Shown here one piece after another: positions 48,675 to 64,000 of a DNA stretch of 64,000 nt. Origin of the DNA: Trichuris trichiura (Eukaryota > Nematoda > Enoplea > Trichinellida > Trichuridae). Every line of letters begins with the position of its first letter. The stretch's first letter is position 1. The notes beneath the pieces were generated by a model. That model did no database searches, was not told where the DNA came from, and saw only the letters and a list, made by a program, of their open reading frames with translations. The position numbers and the translations under genes were made by a program. The DNA is taken from positions 806,001-870,000 of the forward strand of contig JBAJFE010000026.1 in assembly GCA_037903355.1 (NCBI GenBank). Direction: 5' to 3'.

Positions 48675-49560
48675 TGGCGCATCTGAAAGAATTCTTGCTC
48701 GTTATAGTTGCGGCGAATCTACCCCACGTAGCTCATGAGGAAGAAGTGGGCATAAGTGCAGAAGACATGATCGAGCAAAATATTCTTCAAAGTGCGCTGT
48801 TTCAGCGAGCTCGAAACGAACTAATCCCCTTACGAATGTTCGATTCGTCGAACATTTTGACCGTGTTTGCCAAGCATAAAAATCGCGGTTTGATTTTCGC
48901 ACTCCAGTTTTATTACGTTCATATTGAGGCAGCAGTTTGTGATACAGTCGGCCGCCAATCCGTTTATACGTTACTCGTTGAAATCTCGTGCAAATCATCT
49001 GACCGGTCATTTACAATTTTTTTGCATACCGATTCGTTTGTTTAGAAATATTGACGTTTTGATCATGAATTATCTTGCGTTACTCATGTGCTGTACGCTG
49101 CCCTTGTTGCAGACAATCTACGAAGTATACGTATTATCGCTCACTTGTAGCCGTTAAGTTCACTTGCTCAATTAAACTAAGACCTGCATGGGTATCTTAA
49201 TAAAGTTTCATTACCACTGCACCGAAAATTCAAGCACCATTGTCAACGTTAGCGGCGGGCAGTATTCCCAGAATATATTGTTTCAATGGAATTACATTAG
49301 CGCAGCTAACGGTAACGTTGCGCAGGAAATGAGCAAGATTCTAATGCTGATCAAGGAAACTTCTTGAGGAAACTTGTGCTGCTTAGTTATGTGCGGTTGG
49401 CGATGTACCGGCTGTTGTCGCCTATGATGCGACTGAATAATCCATCAGTTGACTTGTCGCAAAAGCTACACGCCATTACACAAATTCATGTTCACCTTCG
49501 CGTAGTTCGAACTACAGTAATATGATGTAAAGGGAATTAGGAATTGTTTTCATTGAATTT
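48675..49560 (+). pseudogene. Decayed or unresolved coding fragments between duplicated segments
   Basis: After an acceptor-like TTCACTTTAG the sequence is open from 48675 to 49045 with protein-like start (HLKEFLLVIVAANLPHVAHE, then ISAEDMIEQNILQSALFQRA). A second coding-like stretch at about 49217-49364 (SSTIVNVSGGQYSQNILFQW, NYISAANGNVAQEMSKIL) hits TGA, and the next frame continues as RKLVLLSYVRLAMYRLLSPM. No splice model restores one frame, so this may be an old pseudogene or a gene with exons I cannot place. Part of it (49288-49387) is duplicated at 45660-45759. Family unknown. Confidence 0.35.
49288..49387 (+). repeat. ~100-bp direct repeat, right copy (S2)
   Basis: Mate of 45660-45759, about 90 percent identical, lying about 480 bp before duplication copy B. 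Confidence 0.7.
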
Positions 49561-49881
49561 ATTCCGTAGATATTCTGACTGTCTTCTCCAAGTTCAGACA
49601 TTGTCAGATTACATCACTGTGTTGGAAAGACCTGTCACCCTACGCCTGTTCATGTAGGGCCGGAAACCACGCTCTCATGAAGACCCGTTTGACGAAATTT
49701 TGGACGACAGCCACAAACTGCGCACCACCTCGATTTTCTGAAAAGACTATTGCAAATGAAATTGTAGATTGATGTTTTCTGCGTTGTTAAATAAAATCCT
49801 ATGTTGTTGTTCGTTGCTTTTGATGATGAACAGCGCGGAGCTTTGATAACGTTGATAAATGATAACGTAGATATCTTAGAA

Positions 49882-50438
49882 ATGGGTTTACTGACAATAT
49901 TGAGAAAGTTGAAGGAAAAAGAAAAGGAAACGCGTATTCTCGTAGTTGGTTTGGATAATGCAGGCAAAACCGCTATTTTGAAACGACTTACGGGCGAAGA
50001 TGTTTCCATTACAACGCCCACATTTAGCTTTAACATAAAAACGCTCGCTTATCGAGGGTATACGTTGAACATATGGGACGTTGGTGGCCAGCTGATGCTT
50101 CGCAGCTATTGGAGAAACTATTTCGAAGGAACCCACTGTGTCATATGGGTAGTAGATTCCACGTACGTTGAAAACGTTTTGAGGATTGTCGGAAAGAATT
50201 CCAATAGTTGCTTACCGAGGAACGCTTGATTAGTAGTACATTGGCCGTACTTGCAAACAAGCAAGATTTGGGTGATGCTGTGTCGATTCAAACGATCCAC
50301 GCTGCTTTGCAACTTGATAAGATAAGAGGAAATCATTGGCTTTGCTTTCCATGCAGTGGGCTCACTCTTGACAATTTGGTTGAAGGAATCGACTGGTTGC
50401 TAAATGACATTGCTTCCCATGTCTTCACGCTGGAATGA
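49882..50438 (+). pseudogene. ARL2-like pseudogene (copy B), frameshifted
   Basis: Aligns along its whole length with the intact copy at 41045-41599. A 2-nt insertion (extra AA in GTTGAAAACG, about 50172) shifts the frame after residue about 97 and the reading hits a stop at 50227-50229. The remaining third is intact in the shifted frame (50208-50438, with NKQD retained). Other changes at family positions: GKTT to GKTA next to the P-loop, FGF to FSF in switch-I, ESTDG-region Asp to His (EGTHCVIW). These argue for relaxed selection beyond the single indel. If translated, it would give a truncated GTPase lacking the guanine-specificity motif. Confidence 0.85.
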
Positions 50439-52515
<2,077 letters not shown>

Positions 52516-53349
52516 ATGGTTGCTGCTCTGAAATTAGCCGTTACTCTGTGGTGCTTGGCATTCGCTTTGGCTGTCGAAGATGCACTGGTCAAAACATTTG
52601 CGCAAACTGCAGTTAAAAGCATAAATAAAGACAAAGACTCTGGCAGCAAACTTTTCATCGTCTTTAAATACTTCAATATCAAGGAAACAAAGGATGGAGT
52701 AGCCTTTGACTTAATTGCAGTTCAGACTTCGTGCCCAAAAAACGCTGAGGTAAGCTACACTGTGTTATTAAGTGAAGTATGTGCACAACAGTGCTATAAT
52801 CACACTCGATAGCCCTATAGAACAGCTCGTGTTGAACACACCCAATAAATCATGAGCTCTATGATTACCATTGCTCGATCACCAAAAAGCTGGTCGAGGA
52901 ACCTTTTTTTCAAATGAAGAGCGTCTTTATGTTTCCTCAGCTCAAATCACGTCAACAATGTTTGTTTTTAAAATGTCTTAATTTCAAAATTTTCATTTTC
53001 AACTTGTATTAGTCATCCTGAGAGAGAATCCGAAACCTAAATACACTTTCAACAAATTATAACGTAGCAAGCAATCGCATATCACTGAATGGATCTTGTT
53101 CTGCTAGAGGCAATTCAATCAATTCAACCTGCTTTTCATTAGTCCTGTTAGTCCTGTTGTGTTACACCATACACGTATTCACTTGTCTTCATTTAGCACA
53201 ACGAAAGCAAATGTAATACGACAGCAAAATCACCTGTGCTGCAGCATAAAGTTGTTGCTACAAAGAAATCTAATGGAGCATACTCTGTGGCCAGCACAGG
53301 ACCGATGGATCCCGACTCGCATGAAACATTGGGCAAACTGAAATTATGA
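52516..53349 (+). CDS. Secreted cystatin-like protein, 2 exons (copy B)
   Basis: Paralogue of 43556-44404 with the same exon structure: 52516-52749 and 53197-53349, 128 aa. Signal peptide MVAALKLAVTLWCLAFALAV. Core identical in layout (SINKDKDSG, KLFIVFKYFNIKE, TSCPKN, ESKCN). The frame is fully open although the neighbouring ARL2 copy is dead, which suggests selection to keep this gene. Differences cluster in the C-terminal tail: small changes near the end turn DSDETLDTVKLLSAK into DSHETLGKLKL with an earlier stop. The glycosylation site NVT is lost (NIK), while NES and NTT remain. Function inferred as in copy A. Confidence 0.75.
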
Positions 53350-54998
53350 GGTGCAAAGTAATCTTGAGAAAGAGAAGTGTATTTTTGAAGTATAAATGCG
53401 CATTATCTTGACAGCGTTTCCTGTCCGCTTGAAAAGATATTAAAATTAATCGGAACACAGTTTTCGCATCTAAGCGATCTGCCTTGTGATACGACGTGCA
53501 GTGGCGCTTCGTAGATGGGAAGTTTGTTTCCGGAAAAAAACTATCAGAAACGCTCCAGTTCTATTGACACATGAACACCCAGAGCACTGTTCGCTTTTAG
53601 ATAGGAGTACTGCGAAGGCAGAAATATGACGATAAACAAGCGAGTAGCTCTTTAAAGACCAAAATTGTTCAACCAACTGTATTGCAAAAAACTGCTTGAG
53701 ATCATTCAGGAGCGAGCAGCTTGTATACATATACATTTGCAGCTGCTTTCATAGATAGCTGGGTTCCTCTGGTGCCTTATGAACGCTTAAACTGCGTTTA
53801 TCTATGTAGATGTTTCTTGAAACAAAATAAAAAACATTTTTATCCTTTATCTTACTGAAATTGCTGCGCTCTATTACAACGTTCAGGAAAAAATTTCGTC
53901 AGTTACTGCTTGGTCATTGTGATCCTATTGTTCACTCCCCATAAACTAAAAGTACCATCTACTTTATTTCTGAGCGCTCCAAAAAGTAATTAGCATCATG
54001 AAATTAAAACAGGTATTCTAATATTATTAATTATCCGTTCTATTTTTCCGCAGAGAGGATTCAGTTTGGAAACGGTTATTGAAGATATCTTTCACAGCGC
54101 CAATTTCAACTAACGCAAAGATATAACACAATTTCGATTATTACTTTTGTAGCTCTTGAAGACTTTTGTAACCGATCTTCTCTTTTCAATTTTGCGCTCC
54201 ATTCTTTTGCCTGCGTAAAGACTTTCGCATTATTGCATGATGATTCTTCAACGAGGTTGGCAATCTTGTGCTATGCTGACGCCATTTCTAAAGCGTACTA
54301 TCATTGTACTAAGCGTTGTAAGCCGGTTTTTTTCGCACTCATATAGATTTTAAAATTGTACCTGACTAGCAGGATACTGTATAACTTTTAGAAACTGCAT
54401 TAAGGCAGTAAAATGTACCTGAATTTCACAGTCCCGCTGTTGTTTATACTTCCGAGCAAATACCACTAACTTCAGACCTTACGAATTCGAAAAAGCGCAT
54501 GTTTTCGTTCAGCCAATTAAAAGATTGGTTAGACAACATTGGCCATGTACAGTTTTACATTTTGGGGTCAGTAAGGTTCTGTCAACGTCTACGTGAACTA
54601 AAAGGTGAGCAATGCATTGATGACTATGCTTCGTATTATACTTTTGAACAGTTTTTTAAAAATTTGTTGAACCACTACATCAAGGTTGTTTATTTTATGT
54701 AAAAAGGTAATTGGAAATGGAAGCCTGAAAAAAAATTAAACTGCCTAAAATGAGAGTAAACTTTTAAGGGATAGCCTGCTGTAATATTTAGAATTGTTCT
54801 TCATAGCATTTTTTGACATAACCTACCACATAGACCGAAATCAAGAGCAGTCAGAAAAAAATATTTACTCCAAATTCCTTTCTTTACATGATGCAGTTCT
54901 GAAGAGAAACGTTCAGTTTAACATGCATAGAATGTACGCTAAATTAAAACACTACTTCTATTTTACTTAGATGAGGCTGATGATAAGTGAAGTGCTAT
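53350..54998. other. Rest of copy B and spacer
   Basis: 53350-54584 matches copy A. The small frame MFSFSQLKDWLDNIGHVQFY (54499 on) stays open here to 54702 and includes a possible donor (AAAAG|GTGAGC at about 54603), so it could be a first exon of a gene that lies partly outside the duplication. No continuation found. Confidence 0.35.
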
Positions 54999-55019
54999 TA
55001 ATTTCCAGTGATTAGCATT

Positions 55020-55145
55020 TCATAGTTGATCTTGTGGTTGACGGGTTTGGCCTGTTTGTGACAAACAGGCCAAACCCGTGAGCCAGAAGACCAATTATGA
55101 AACAATTTAAGCCTGGTAAAAGACACCCAGTCTTTCCAAAAATGA
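55020..55145. repeat. Foldback element related to the SNAP-25 intron element
   Basis: An exact 18-bp inverted repeat (55041-55058 and 55062-55079, loop TGA) within longer imperfect arms (about 38 nt). It shares the core CGGGTTTGGCCTGTT and the right flank (AAGCCTG.TAAAAGACA) with the element at 1742-1917, so both belong to one dispersed family. Confidence 0.8.
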
Positions 55146-55459
55146 CTAGCATTTCTGCAGATCATCGTTTTAAAACATTGAACACTTTTCAGGGAAGCAG
55201 CAATCAAAAGCTACATTTCCTTTCAGTTTCATTTTCGATGGTAAAAATAACTAACAGTTTATCTAATCTCCACCATACGTTGAAAAATTGAATCGATATT
55301 GGCTTTTTAAAATAATACTCACTTCCCATAACTCTGAACCGGTGCCACTTCACCATTTAATTCTATTCGTTCTACTATATGCAGCCAATCTGCCTGCTTA
55401 TGTAACTACTGTTTTACCTTTACTTTTTATTTCTTCACGGTATTTTTTTCGCGTTTCCT

Positions 55460-58397
<2,938 letters not shown>

Positions 58398-59476
58398 TTT
58401 GAAAAACTGAGGTGCATTATTTCGTAGGTAGAAACTTCTAACGCATAATCTCTCTTCTTACTGATACTGTGCATTAGTAATCAGAAAACCAAATGAGTTT
58501 TAATAGATCTTCTACGGCTTTTTCAGTTTTTCCTCTGTCTGATTGTATTTGTATGAATTAGCGAAACGACTGCTCTACCGGCGAATGGATGGGCGATTAT
58601 TAAGAAAAATTGTACAGAACCAATGCACTCAACTTTATCTGACAGCGTTCGGAACGCTCTAGTTCCGTCGTCAATCAGATAGAACAGAGCTCATTTTTGA
58701 ACCTCGGGATAAGAACGATGACTGTATCGTTTTTGAATTTTTCCCAATAAACGCTCATCCATTCGTTGGTAGAGCAATTGTTTCGACTAATTACAGATAG
58801 CAACACAGACAAAAGCGGGAAAAGTACTAGAAGTTCTAACAAACATGAAACAGGCGCCCGTTACAAAGCACCCGTGTTTATGTTAACACGGCTTTGTCAT
58901 GGTTCTTTCTATGGAAGGAAACACGTTGTTTTGATTTTGAAAAACTGAGGTACATTAATACTTCGTAATTAAAAATTTCTAACTTTTAATCTTTCTTATT
59001 ACTCATGCTGCGCATTTGTAATCAGAAAAATGAGTGGTTTTTGGTAGAGCTTCTACGGCTTTTTCCCTTTTTTGTCTTTGGTGGTATCTGTAATTAAATG
59101 AAACAATTGCTCTACCAACGAATGGATGAGCGTTTACTAAGGAAAATCGTACAGGACCAATACGCTCAACTTTTTATTTCAGAGCTTTTGGAACGCTCTA
59201 ATTCCGTCGTCAGTGAGATGGAGAAAAGCTCCTCCCGAGGTCCAAGAACGAGCTCTCCTCCATCTCTCTGACTACGGAACTAAAGCGTTCCGAAAGTTCT
59301 TGAATAAAGTTGACTGCATTATTTCTACATATCGTTTCCTAATAATTGCTCATCCATCCGTTGGTAGAGCAGCTGCTTCGTTCAATTACAGATACTACCA
59401 CGGACAATAAACGGGAAAAACCGTAAACGATATCCCAAAAGCCGTGAAACATTATCCCATTACGAAGCAACTTGTG
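58398..59476. repeat. Two tandem ~0.54 kb foldback units
   Basis: Unit 1 (about 58401-58938) and unit 2 (58939-59476) are diverged direct repeats, each starting at GAAAAACTGAGG. Within each, a long inverted repeat is centred on the middle. Arms include GCTCTACCAACGAATGGATG on one side and its reverse complement CATCCATTCGTTGGTAGAGC on the other (58566-58640 with 58740-58830; 59101-59165 with 59335-59400). In unit 2 an inner inverted pair (around 59195-59245 and 59250-59300) extends the hairpin. This resembles a foldback/MITE transposon duplicated in tandem. No transposase frame seen. Confidence 0.8.
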
Positions 59477-60451
59477 TTGCGAAAAACGAATGCGTTAATG
59501 TGAACAAACACTACAGAACAATAACCATCATATACTGATATATTTTCAAATGGAAAAAACGTTTGTATATTTTTGACAATATTAATTTGGACAGTTTACC
59601 CTTTATTTTGCAGAAAACTTATTGGAGCTTTAAGTAGCCAATATGCTTCGGATCAGTTTTTAGTCGTTTGAATATATGTCAAAGAAGAATGGAGAATGAT
59701 CTATGGAGATGAATTAGCATGCGAAATGTTATTCCTAATCTGCATGGTGTATTCAGTGAGCCTAGGAAAAGATGAGGAAGTGGGAGATTTAGGAATTCAA
59801 GAATTAAAAATAAGCAATGGATAAGTAACGTTCTGCAATTCCATGAGAGCAGATGTCCCTTCGTAGTGTTAATACATTTCCCAATACATCACTGGACGAC
59901 GGCCACCATTGAGAACTGTGCTATCATTAGTATTATTTAACGCGTTTCTATTGCTTACGGGTGCAAAGAAATGGTTGTTTAGCGCAGGGATATAGATAGT
60001 TATTGATCGATAAATCGTTTCATTTCATTTGGCTTCTTTGCGGTTTAACATTCAGGTAAAATTGTTGTTTTGGTAGGATCGATGATGAATTCTTATTGGT
60101 TCCTTCGAAGCACAAGTAAAGCTATTATCATTTGCGGTTTTTTTGTTGGAACGCATTATTTTCTATCAATTACCATACTTTTTGAAGTTGGGTAAAAAAA
60201 AGTTCATTCAATTTGCATTTTCATTTTCTCATCGATTCTTGGCATTTATGCTCACGTGTTGAAACAATCACATTAATAACGCCTTTTATTTGTGTTTAAG
60301 AGAGGATCAAATTCAGTTTTAAAAAATATTAAGTTTCATTGTATATGACAATGTTTACTCAAAGTTAAATTTGCCTCAAGGCTTGTGCAGTTGCCCTTCC
60401 AATCCGACGTATTAGTAAAGTAAATAGTTTGTGTAAATAATTCGTTCCGTT
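59477..60451. other. AT-rich gene-free stretch
   Basis: Nothing recognised. Confidence 0.45.
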
Positions 60452-60673
60452 TTAGTCAGCCGAGCACTCACACTCGTTGCAAAGCAAACAGTGTAAAGCT
60501 TTATCGGTCGCGGTCAAATTTGCATAGTAAGCATCGATGTGAGCAGAGCACGGTAAATTCAATTTCATTTTTCGATTTTCTCGTCGACGACATCGGCTGA
60601 ACTGTGATCGCTCTCCCTCCTTTTTCGTTAGTCGCAGCTGTGCTTTACACAGTTCCATATTTTGACCCCTCAC
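60452..60673 (-). CDS. Weak candidate ORF, Cys-rich C-terminus
   Basis: 73-codon minus-strand frame, basic N-terminal half (LRLTKKEGERSQFSRCRRRE) and a Cys-rich end (CLLCNECECSAD). No signal peptide, domain or splice support. Listed only because the cysteine tail is unusual. Confidence 0.15.
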   Translation of the reverse strand: MRGQNMELCKAQLRLTKKEGERSQFSRCRRRENRKMKLNLPCSAHIDAYYANLTATDKALHCLLCNECECSAD

Positions 60674-61663
60674 TTTTTGTTTGCTATATTTTTTGTCTTT
60701 GCGTCGAAGTGTTATTTACTGGAAAAACTCGTTTGACAAAAGCGAGTTTTCTGCAATGTTTCTCAGAGCTTTCCGGACTCGTCTCATCCTGTCCTCAACG
60801 GACTGATAAAAAATCTGTTTGCCGAAATGAAGAACAGATATTGCTGTTCCTGTAAGTATAAAATAAAAAGTTTTATTATGATAACTTTTTACTCTTTCAG
60901 GTTGACAATGTACAAGCACATCTTGTCATTAGCATATGGTGTCCCCTTTACAACAATGAATTTTGTGCCACAATTATTCCGCATTCAAAGAAAAGCGACA
61001 AGGTATTTTAGGTGATCAATAGAGCAAAAGAAACTGTACAATTTCAAGAATTTAATCTTATCGTTTTAGTCTGCCGACATGCAGATAAGGACGGCGTTGG
61101 CGACTAATGCTGATAAGGTAATCCCTTTGCAGGAAGTCAAATGTGCAAGATTAGAATTGCATTTTTAGGTTTTTAGAATTGCCAAATGGTTGTGTGGAAC
61201 AATTTAAAAAGAGACAAAATGGACGTCGTTCGACATTGTCGCGTCACTGCTGCATGTATGCATGTTACAGCATGAAGGGAATATCGTAGCAGTCGCATGT
61301 TGTTCATATGAAATTAATTAATTAATTTAGCGTTTATAGTTCGACTTTGAAGAAACTTGGCCCTCTTCTTGAAAAGATAAGTACATTTTGTCCAATCGAC
61401 TTTTTGTGACAAAAATTTCTTTTTCAGGAAAAGCACTCGAATGGACAACTGCTGACTTGCTGACGACGGGACCTGGCCAGTCCTGAAAGCTCTGAAAAAC
61501 AATGAAAAAAAGAATTTGTTGATTTCGTGAATAACACTTCTACGCATACATTTTGTGTGATTGCGTGAATAAAATTTTCAACTGGCGCGTGTCTTTTCTA
61601 TCGCGGTTGCAGTCCAACATTTCATAAGGTTTATGGTTCCGTGTTTAGGATCCATACCAACGG

Positions 61664-61770
61664 ATGCAAGAAGACAATTCGAGGACGGAAAAGAAACGAG
61701 AAGAAACGAACAGGGACAACAAGAGGAGCAAGAAAAGAAAGAGAAAAATGGAAAAGTTCGGGATCAACGT
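61664..61770 (+). other. Purine-rich exon-like segment
   Basis: ATG at 61664 opens a Lys/Arg/Glu-rich frame (MQEDNSRTEKKREETNRDNK) that ends in AACGT|GTAAGT at 61770/61771, a consensus donor. No following exon found; strong purine bias could produce such a frame by chance. Confidence 0.2.
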
Positions 61771-61932
61771 GTAAGTATGCAGTAGGCAGGGCGAGGGTAG
61801 GCACTATAGGTTCCAGCATGCATACGGGGTTCACATCCAATAGGGAATAGTGGGTTTAGATATTGGTTTCCGGAGGGGAGGGCGGGTGAGATACATTCTA
61901 CTTGAGAATAAGGTGCATGGAAAGGATAGCTG

Positions 61933-61977
61933 CCCCCCCGCCCCCCCCAAAAAAAAAAAAAAGGGGGGTGGCGGGGG
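61933..61977. repeat. C-tract / A-tract / G-tract
   Basis: C7-G-C8, then A14, then G6-T-G2-C-G5. The C and G tracts can pair around the A-tract, or each can form i-motif or G-quadruplex-like structures. Also a typical place for assembly or sequencing slippage. Confidence 0.9.
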
Positions 61978-62086
61978 TGAGGCGCTATCCGTTGAGATTA
62001 GTAAACAACGACAATATTGCATCATCTGCATGTCACATGTCACGCTTGTCATTTGTCACATGTGCCGCATGTCACATGTGACAGTC

Positions 62087-62233
62087 GCATGTCGTGTGTC
62101 GTCTGTCGCATGTCGTGTGTCGTCTGTCGCATGTCGTATGTCGTGAGTCGCATGTCGTGTGTCGTGAGTAGCATGTAGTATGTCGTGAGTAGCATGTCGA
62201 GTGCCGTCTGACGCATGTCGACTGCCGTGCGTC
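62087..62233. repeat. Heptamer tandem array, 21 x 7 bp with 21-bp higher-order unit
   Basis: Exactly 147 bp divide into 21 heptamers of the form G(C/T)(A/G/C)(T/A)G(T/C)C-like, grouped in seven 21-bp units; the commonest unit is GCATGTC-GTGTGTC-GTCTGTC. The first two units are identical; units diverge toward the right end. Left flank (62028-62086) is a looser GTCACATG-rich palindromic stretch. Confidence 0.9.
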
Positions 62234-62885
62234 CCCAGTGTGAGAAGTAGGAACAGTGGACCTGGAAAGCGGACGATAGTCAATGGGCGCTGGACAGTGG
62301 ACACTGAACTGAGTGCAAAGACCGCGGCGACGAACCCCCCATGTAGTAAACAAGGTAGTGGGAATAAGTAGCGGGATGTGGTAGGAATTGCTGTCCTGTT
62401 CCGGTCTGTGTGCGCGAAAATGACCCTGGAGCTGAACAGCGTAGGGTCTTGAAGGGTGACAGCTTCTTGACGGGAAAATAGGTAAGGCAGTAAGTGAGTA
62501 TGCGCGGGAGAGGTTTGAGCTTGTGGTATCCATCAGTTTTCCCTTCTGAGCTCCCGCTGACCTTCCCATTTGTCGGGTAGGAGAGACAATAATAGTGGGT
62601 TTGAGATTGAGAATACTTGTGTTGTCGTATCGAACTATTATACCGTTGTCGTATTTTCGTTTGCTCCCTTCTGAATTGATTTCCCTCAAAAGTTTCGCTT
62701 TTCCCTTTGTTCGAAAGTGCAATTTGTTACAAATAAAAAATTTGAATTGTTCTATAAAGGTGTGATCTCTCAGCCGGTTGCATATCCGGAAAAAGAGTAA
62801 AGGTTGACGGCAAAATGCACTTACAGCCGGAAAAACCTTGAGCTCTTTACGTTTGATTCTACTGCAAATGAAATTTAATAGTCGC
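62234..62885. other. Mixed-composition spacer
   Basis: GC-richer than neighbours. A 216-codon minus-strand frame (62072-62722) spans it but runs through the heptamer array as a THHTTCD-like repeat and is not credible as a gene. Nothing else recognised. Confidence 0.35.
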
Positions 62886-62889
62886 TTTC

Positions 62890-63644
62890 AGGTTAACAGC
62901 AGCCGACATTTTGAGACATTGGCCTGTCTAGCAATTGTTGTAGACAAGGTAAGTTGAGTTTAAAAAATTTCATTTGCAGGTGAAGTGTTTGTTGCTCGCG
63001 CAAACACCGGAATCACTGAATGGATAGCGAAAAGAAGTCAAAAAGAAACGAATAGGTATGAACGATAAATTTGAAACGTTATTGTTTCAGTTTAGCATTA
63101 TGAAACGAAGGAATGGTCACAACATGTTAAAAAGAAATTGCTTCCTCCTAAATGGATTTGGTAAGAAACGTTCATATTGTGTAGTAAGTGTATTTCAGGA
63201 TTGGAAACAAATCCAAATGGAAAAATGACGCATCATAAAAGGTAAGAATGAAAAATTTTTTCGTTTTGAGTAAACTAAAAGTAAAGTTTCAGATAATCTT
63301 GCCGGAGGGAACTGAAGCGAACATTTGTAAACAATGAAAACAGGTCAAATTCGCTGTTCAAACAGAAAGGAAAAGTAATAGACCAAAGAAGTCTATTAGT
63401 TTGCATCGAAGAAGCTACTCGGATGGAATGTAAACAGGAAAGTCAGGTCAAATCGTTCATTGACCAGGCTAAAGTAAGCGTTTTGCCTTATCTTTGTTAC
63501 ATCAGAGGTCAGATAACGGCCGTTAGTAGCTGCTGCTGATTTGCATAATGTTAGGTCGTCTTGAAACTGTGATTAATAATATCATATGGACAGTGGTATA
63601 TCATTGGTATGATCATCATTGTCATAGTCCTTCTACACTGGTAA
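62890..63644 (+). CDS. Exon-like pieces of a probable tail-anchored membrane protein (incomplete model)
   Basis: Short segments bounded by good splice signals: 62893-62949 (acceptor TTTCAG, donor AAG|GTAAGT); about 62981-63053; about 63102-63160; about 63200-63240 (GLETNPNGKMTHHK); about 63313-63473, whose frame reads FKQKGKVIDQRSLLVCIEEA then ECKQESQVKSFIDQAK before GTAAGC; and 63594-63644, WYIIGMIIIVIVLLHW then TAA. The last two join in phase 0, giving a C-terminal membrane anchor with almost no lumenal residues, as in tail-anchored proteins. I could not join all upstream pieces in one frame, so start and N-terminus are unknown. No SNARE heptads evident; family unassigned. Confidence 0.4.
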
Positions 63645-64000
63645 GAATATAAGTTTATTAGTTCTGTCATGGTGAATTAAAGTTGACAAAGTGACGTTTT
63701 AGAGAAAGTGAACGGAAATTGCTGATGGCAAAGGAAGCGATGAGTAAAAAGCTGATAAAATCTAGCATGAATTCAAGGTGTTAGAATTTACCACAATGGA
63801 CACAAAGAAATGAATCAGTTGACGATGATTTGGTAGGTACCATTTGAAAAAGACCGATCGTCAGCTGAGACAAGTTTGGCATTTCTACTGCTCACATATA
63901 TTGGGTGTGATAAAGGCATAGTCTGCGGTAAGCTGTCTTTTACGTTGTTACAAAAAAATTGCTTTTGTTGCACGGATAGATAATCAATTATTTTTAGGCT

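Noticed and set aside
62072..62722. 216-codon minus-strand open frame
   Set aside because: Its C-terminal third is the heptamer array in translation (RHTTCD-type repeats) and the rest has no domain or splice support; the array period of 21 (multiple of 3) keeps a frame open by itself.

Overview
The window is nuclear DNA of a small-genome invertebrate. Genes are split by many very short introns (mostly 45-60 nt, GT..AG), protein-coding exons are GC-richer than the AT-rich spacers, and there are no bacterial-type operons. The gene set (SNAP-25, crooked-neck splicing factor, adenylosuccinate lyase, an M1 aminopeptidase, a CK1/tau-tubulin-like kinase, gluconokinase, ARL2, secreted cysteine-rich and cystatin-like proteins) and gene architecture fit a nematode, most likely of the Trichuris/Trichinella type. 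The species is an inference and is not read directly from the sequence.

Left third (1-25 kb): SNAP-25 (+, 7 exons, 205-2635), a possible small gene (4.0-4.2 kb), the spliceosomal HAT-repeat protein Crooked neck/CRNKL1 (+, 9 exons, 4867-8476), then gene-poor sequence to 18 kb with a few small candidate genes (a signal-peptide ORF near 12.5 kb; an exon at 16.7 kb; a two-exon mini-ORF at 17.0 kb). Adenylosuccinate lyase follows (-, 7 exons, 18100-19892), then an unrecognised four-exon gene (+, 20989-21723) and a foldback repeat at 22.5 kb.

Middle (25-41 kb): a complete 20-exon membrane aminopeptidase N-like gene (+, 25283-30958) carries a complete four-exon CK1-group kinase gene on the opposite strand inside its second intron. 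Then come a gluconokinase (-, 32158-32739), a C-terminal exon of unknown function (-, 33.3 kb), a six-exon secreted cysteine-rich protein (-, 36526-37873) and a small unrecognised three-exon gene (-, 37962-38482).

Right-middle (41-55 kb): a ~4.6 kb segment is present twice in direct orientation (41031-45650 and 49868-54584). Each copy holds an intronless ARL2 GTPase and a two-exon secreted cystatin-like gene. ARL2 is intact in the first copy and broken by a 2-nt insertion in the second; both cystatin-like genes are open. Between the copies lie a degenerate RING1-like fragment, a duplicated promoter-like block and decayed coding fragments.

Right end (55-64 kb): gene-poor, repeat-rich sequence with a long CA/CACACG tract, two tandem 0.54 kb foldback units, a 21 x 7-bp heptamer array, a C-A-G homopolymer tract, and exon-like pieces of a probable small tail-anchored membrane protein at 62.9-63.6 kb.

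The genes do not form a single pathway. The points of most interest are the segmental duplication with divergent fates of its two gene pairs, the nested antisense kinase, and the family of foldback elements.
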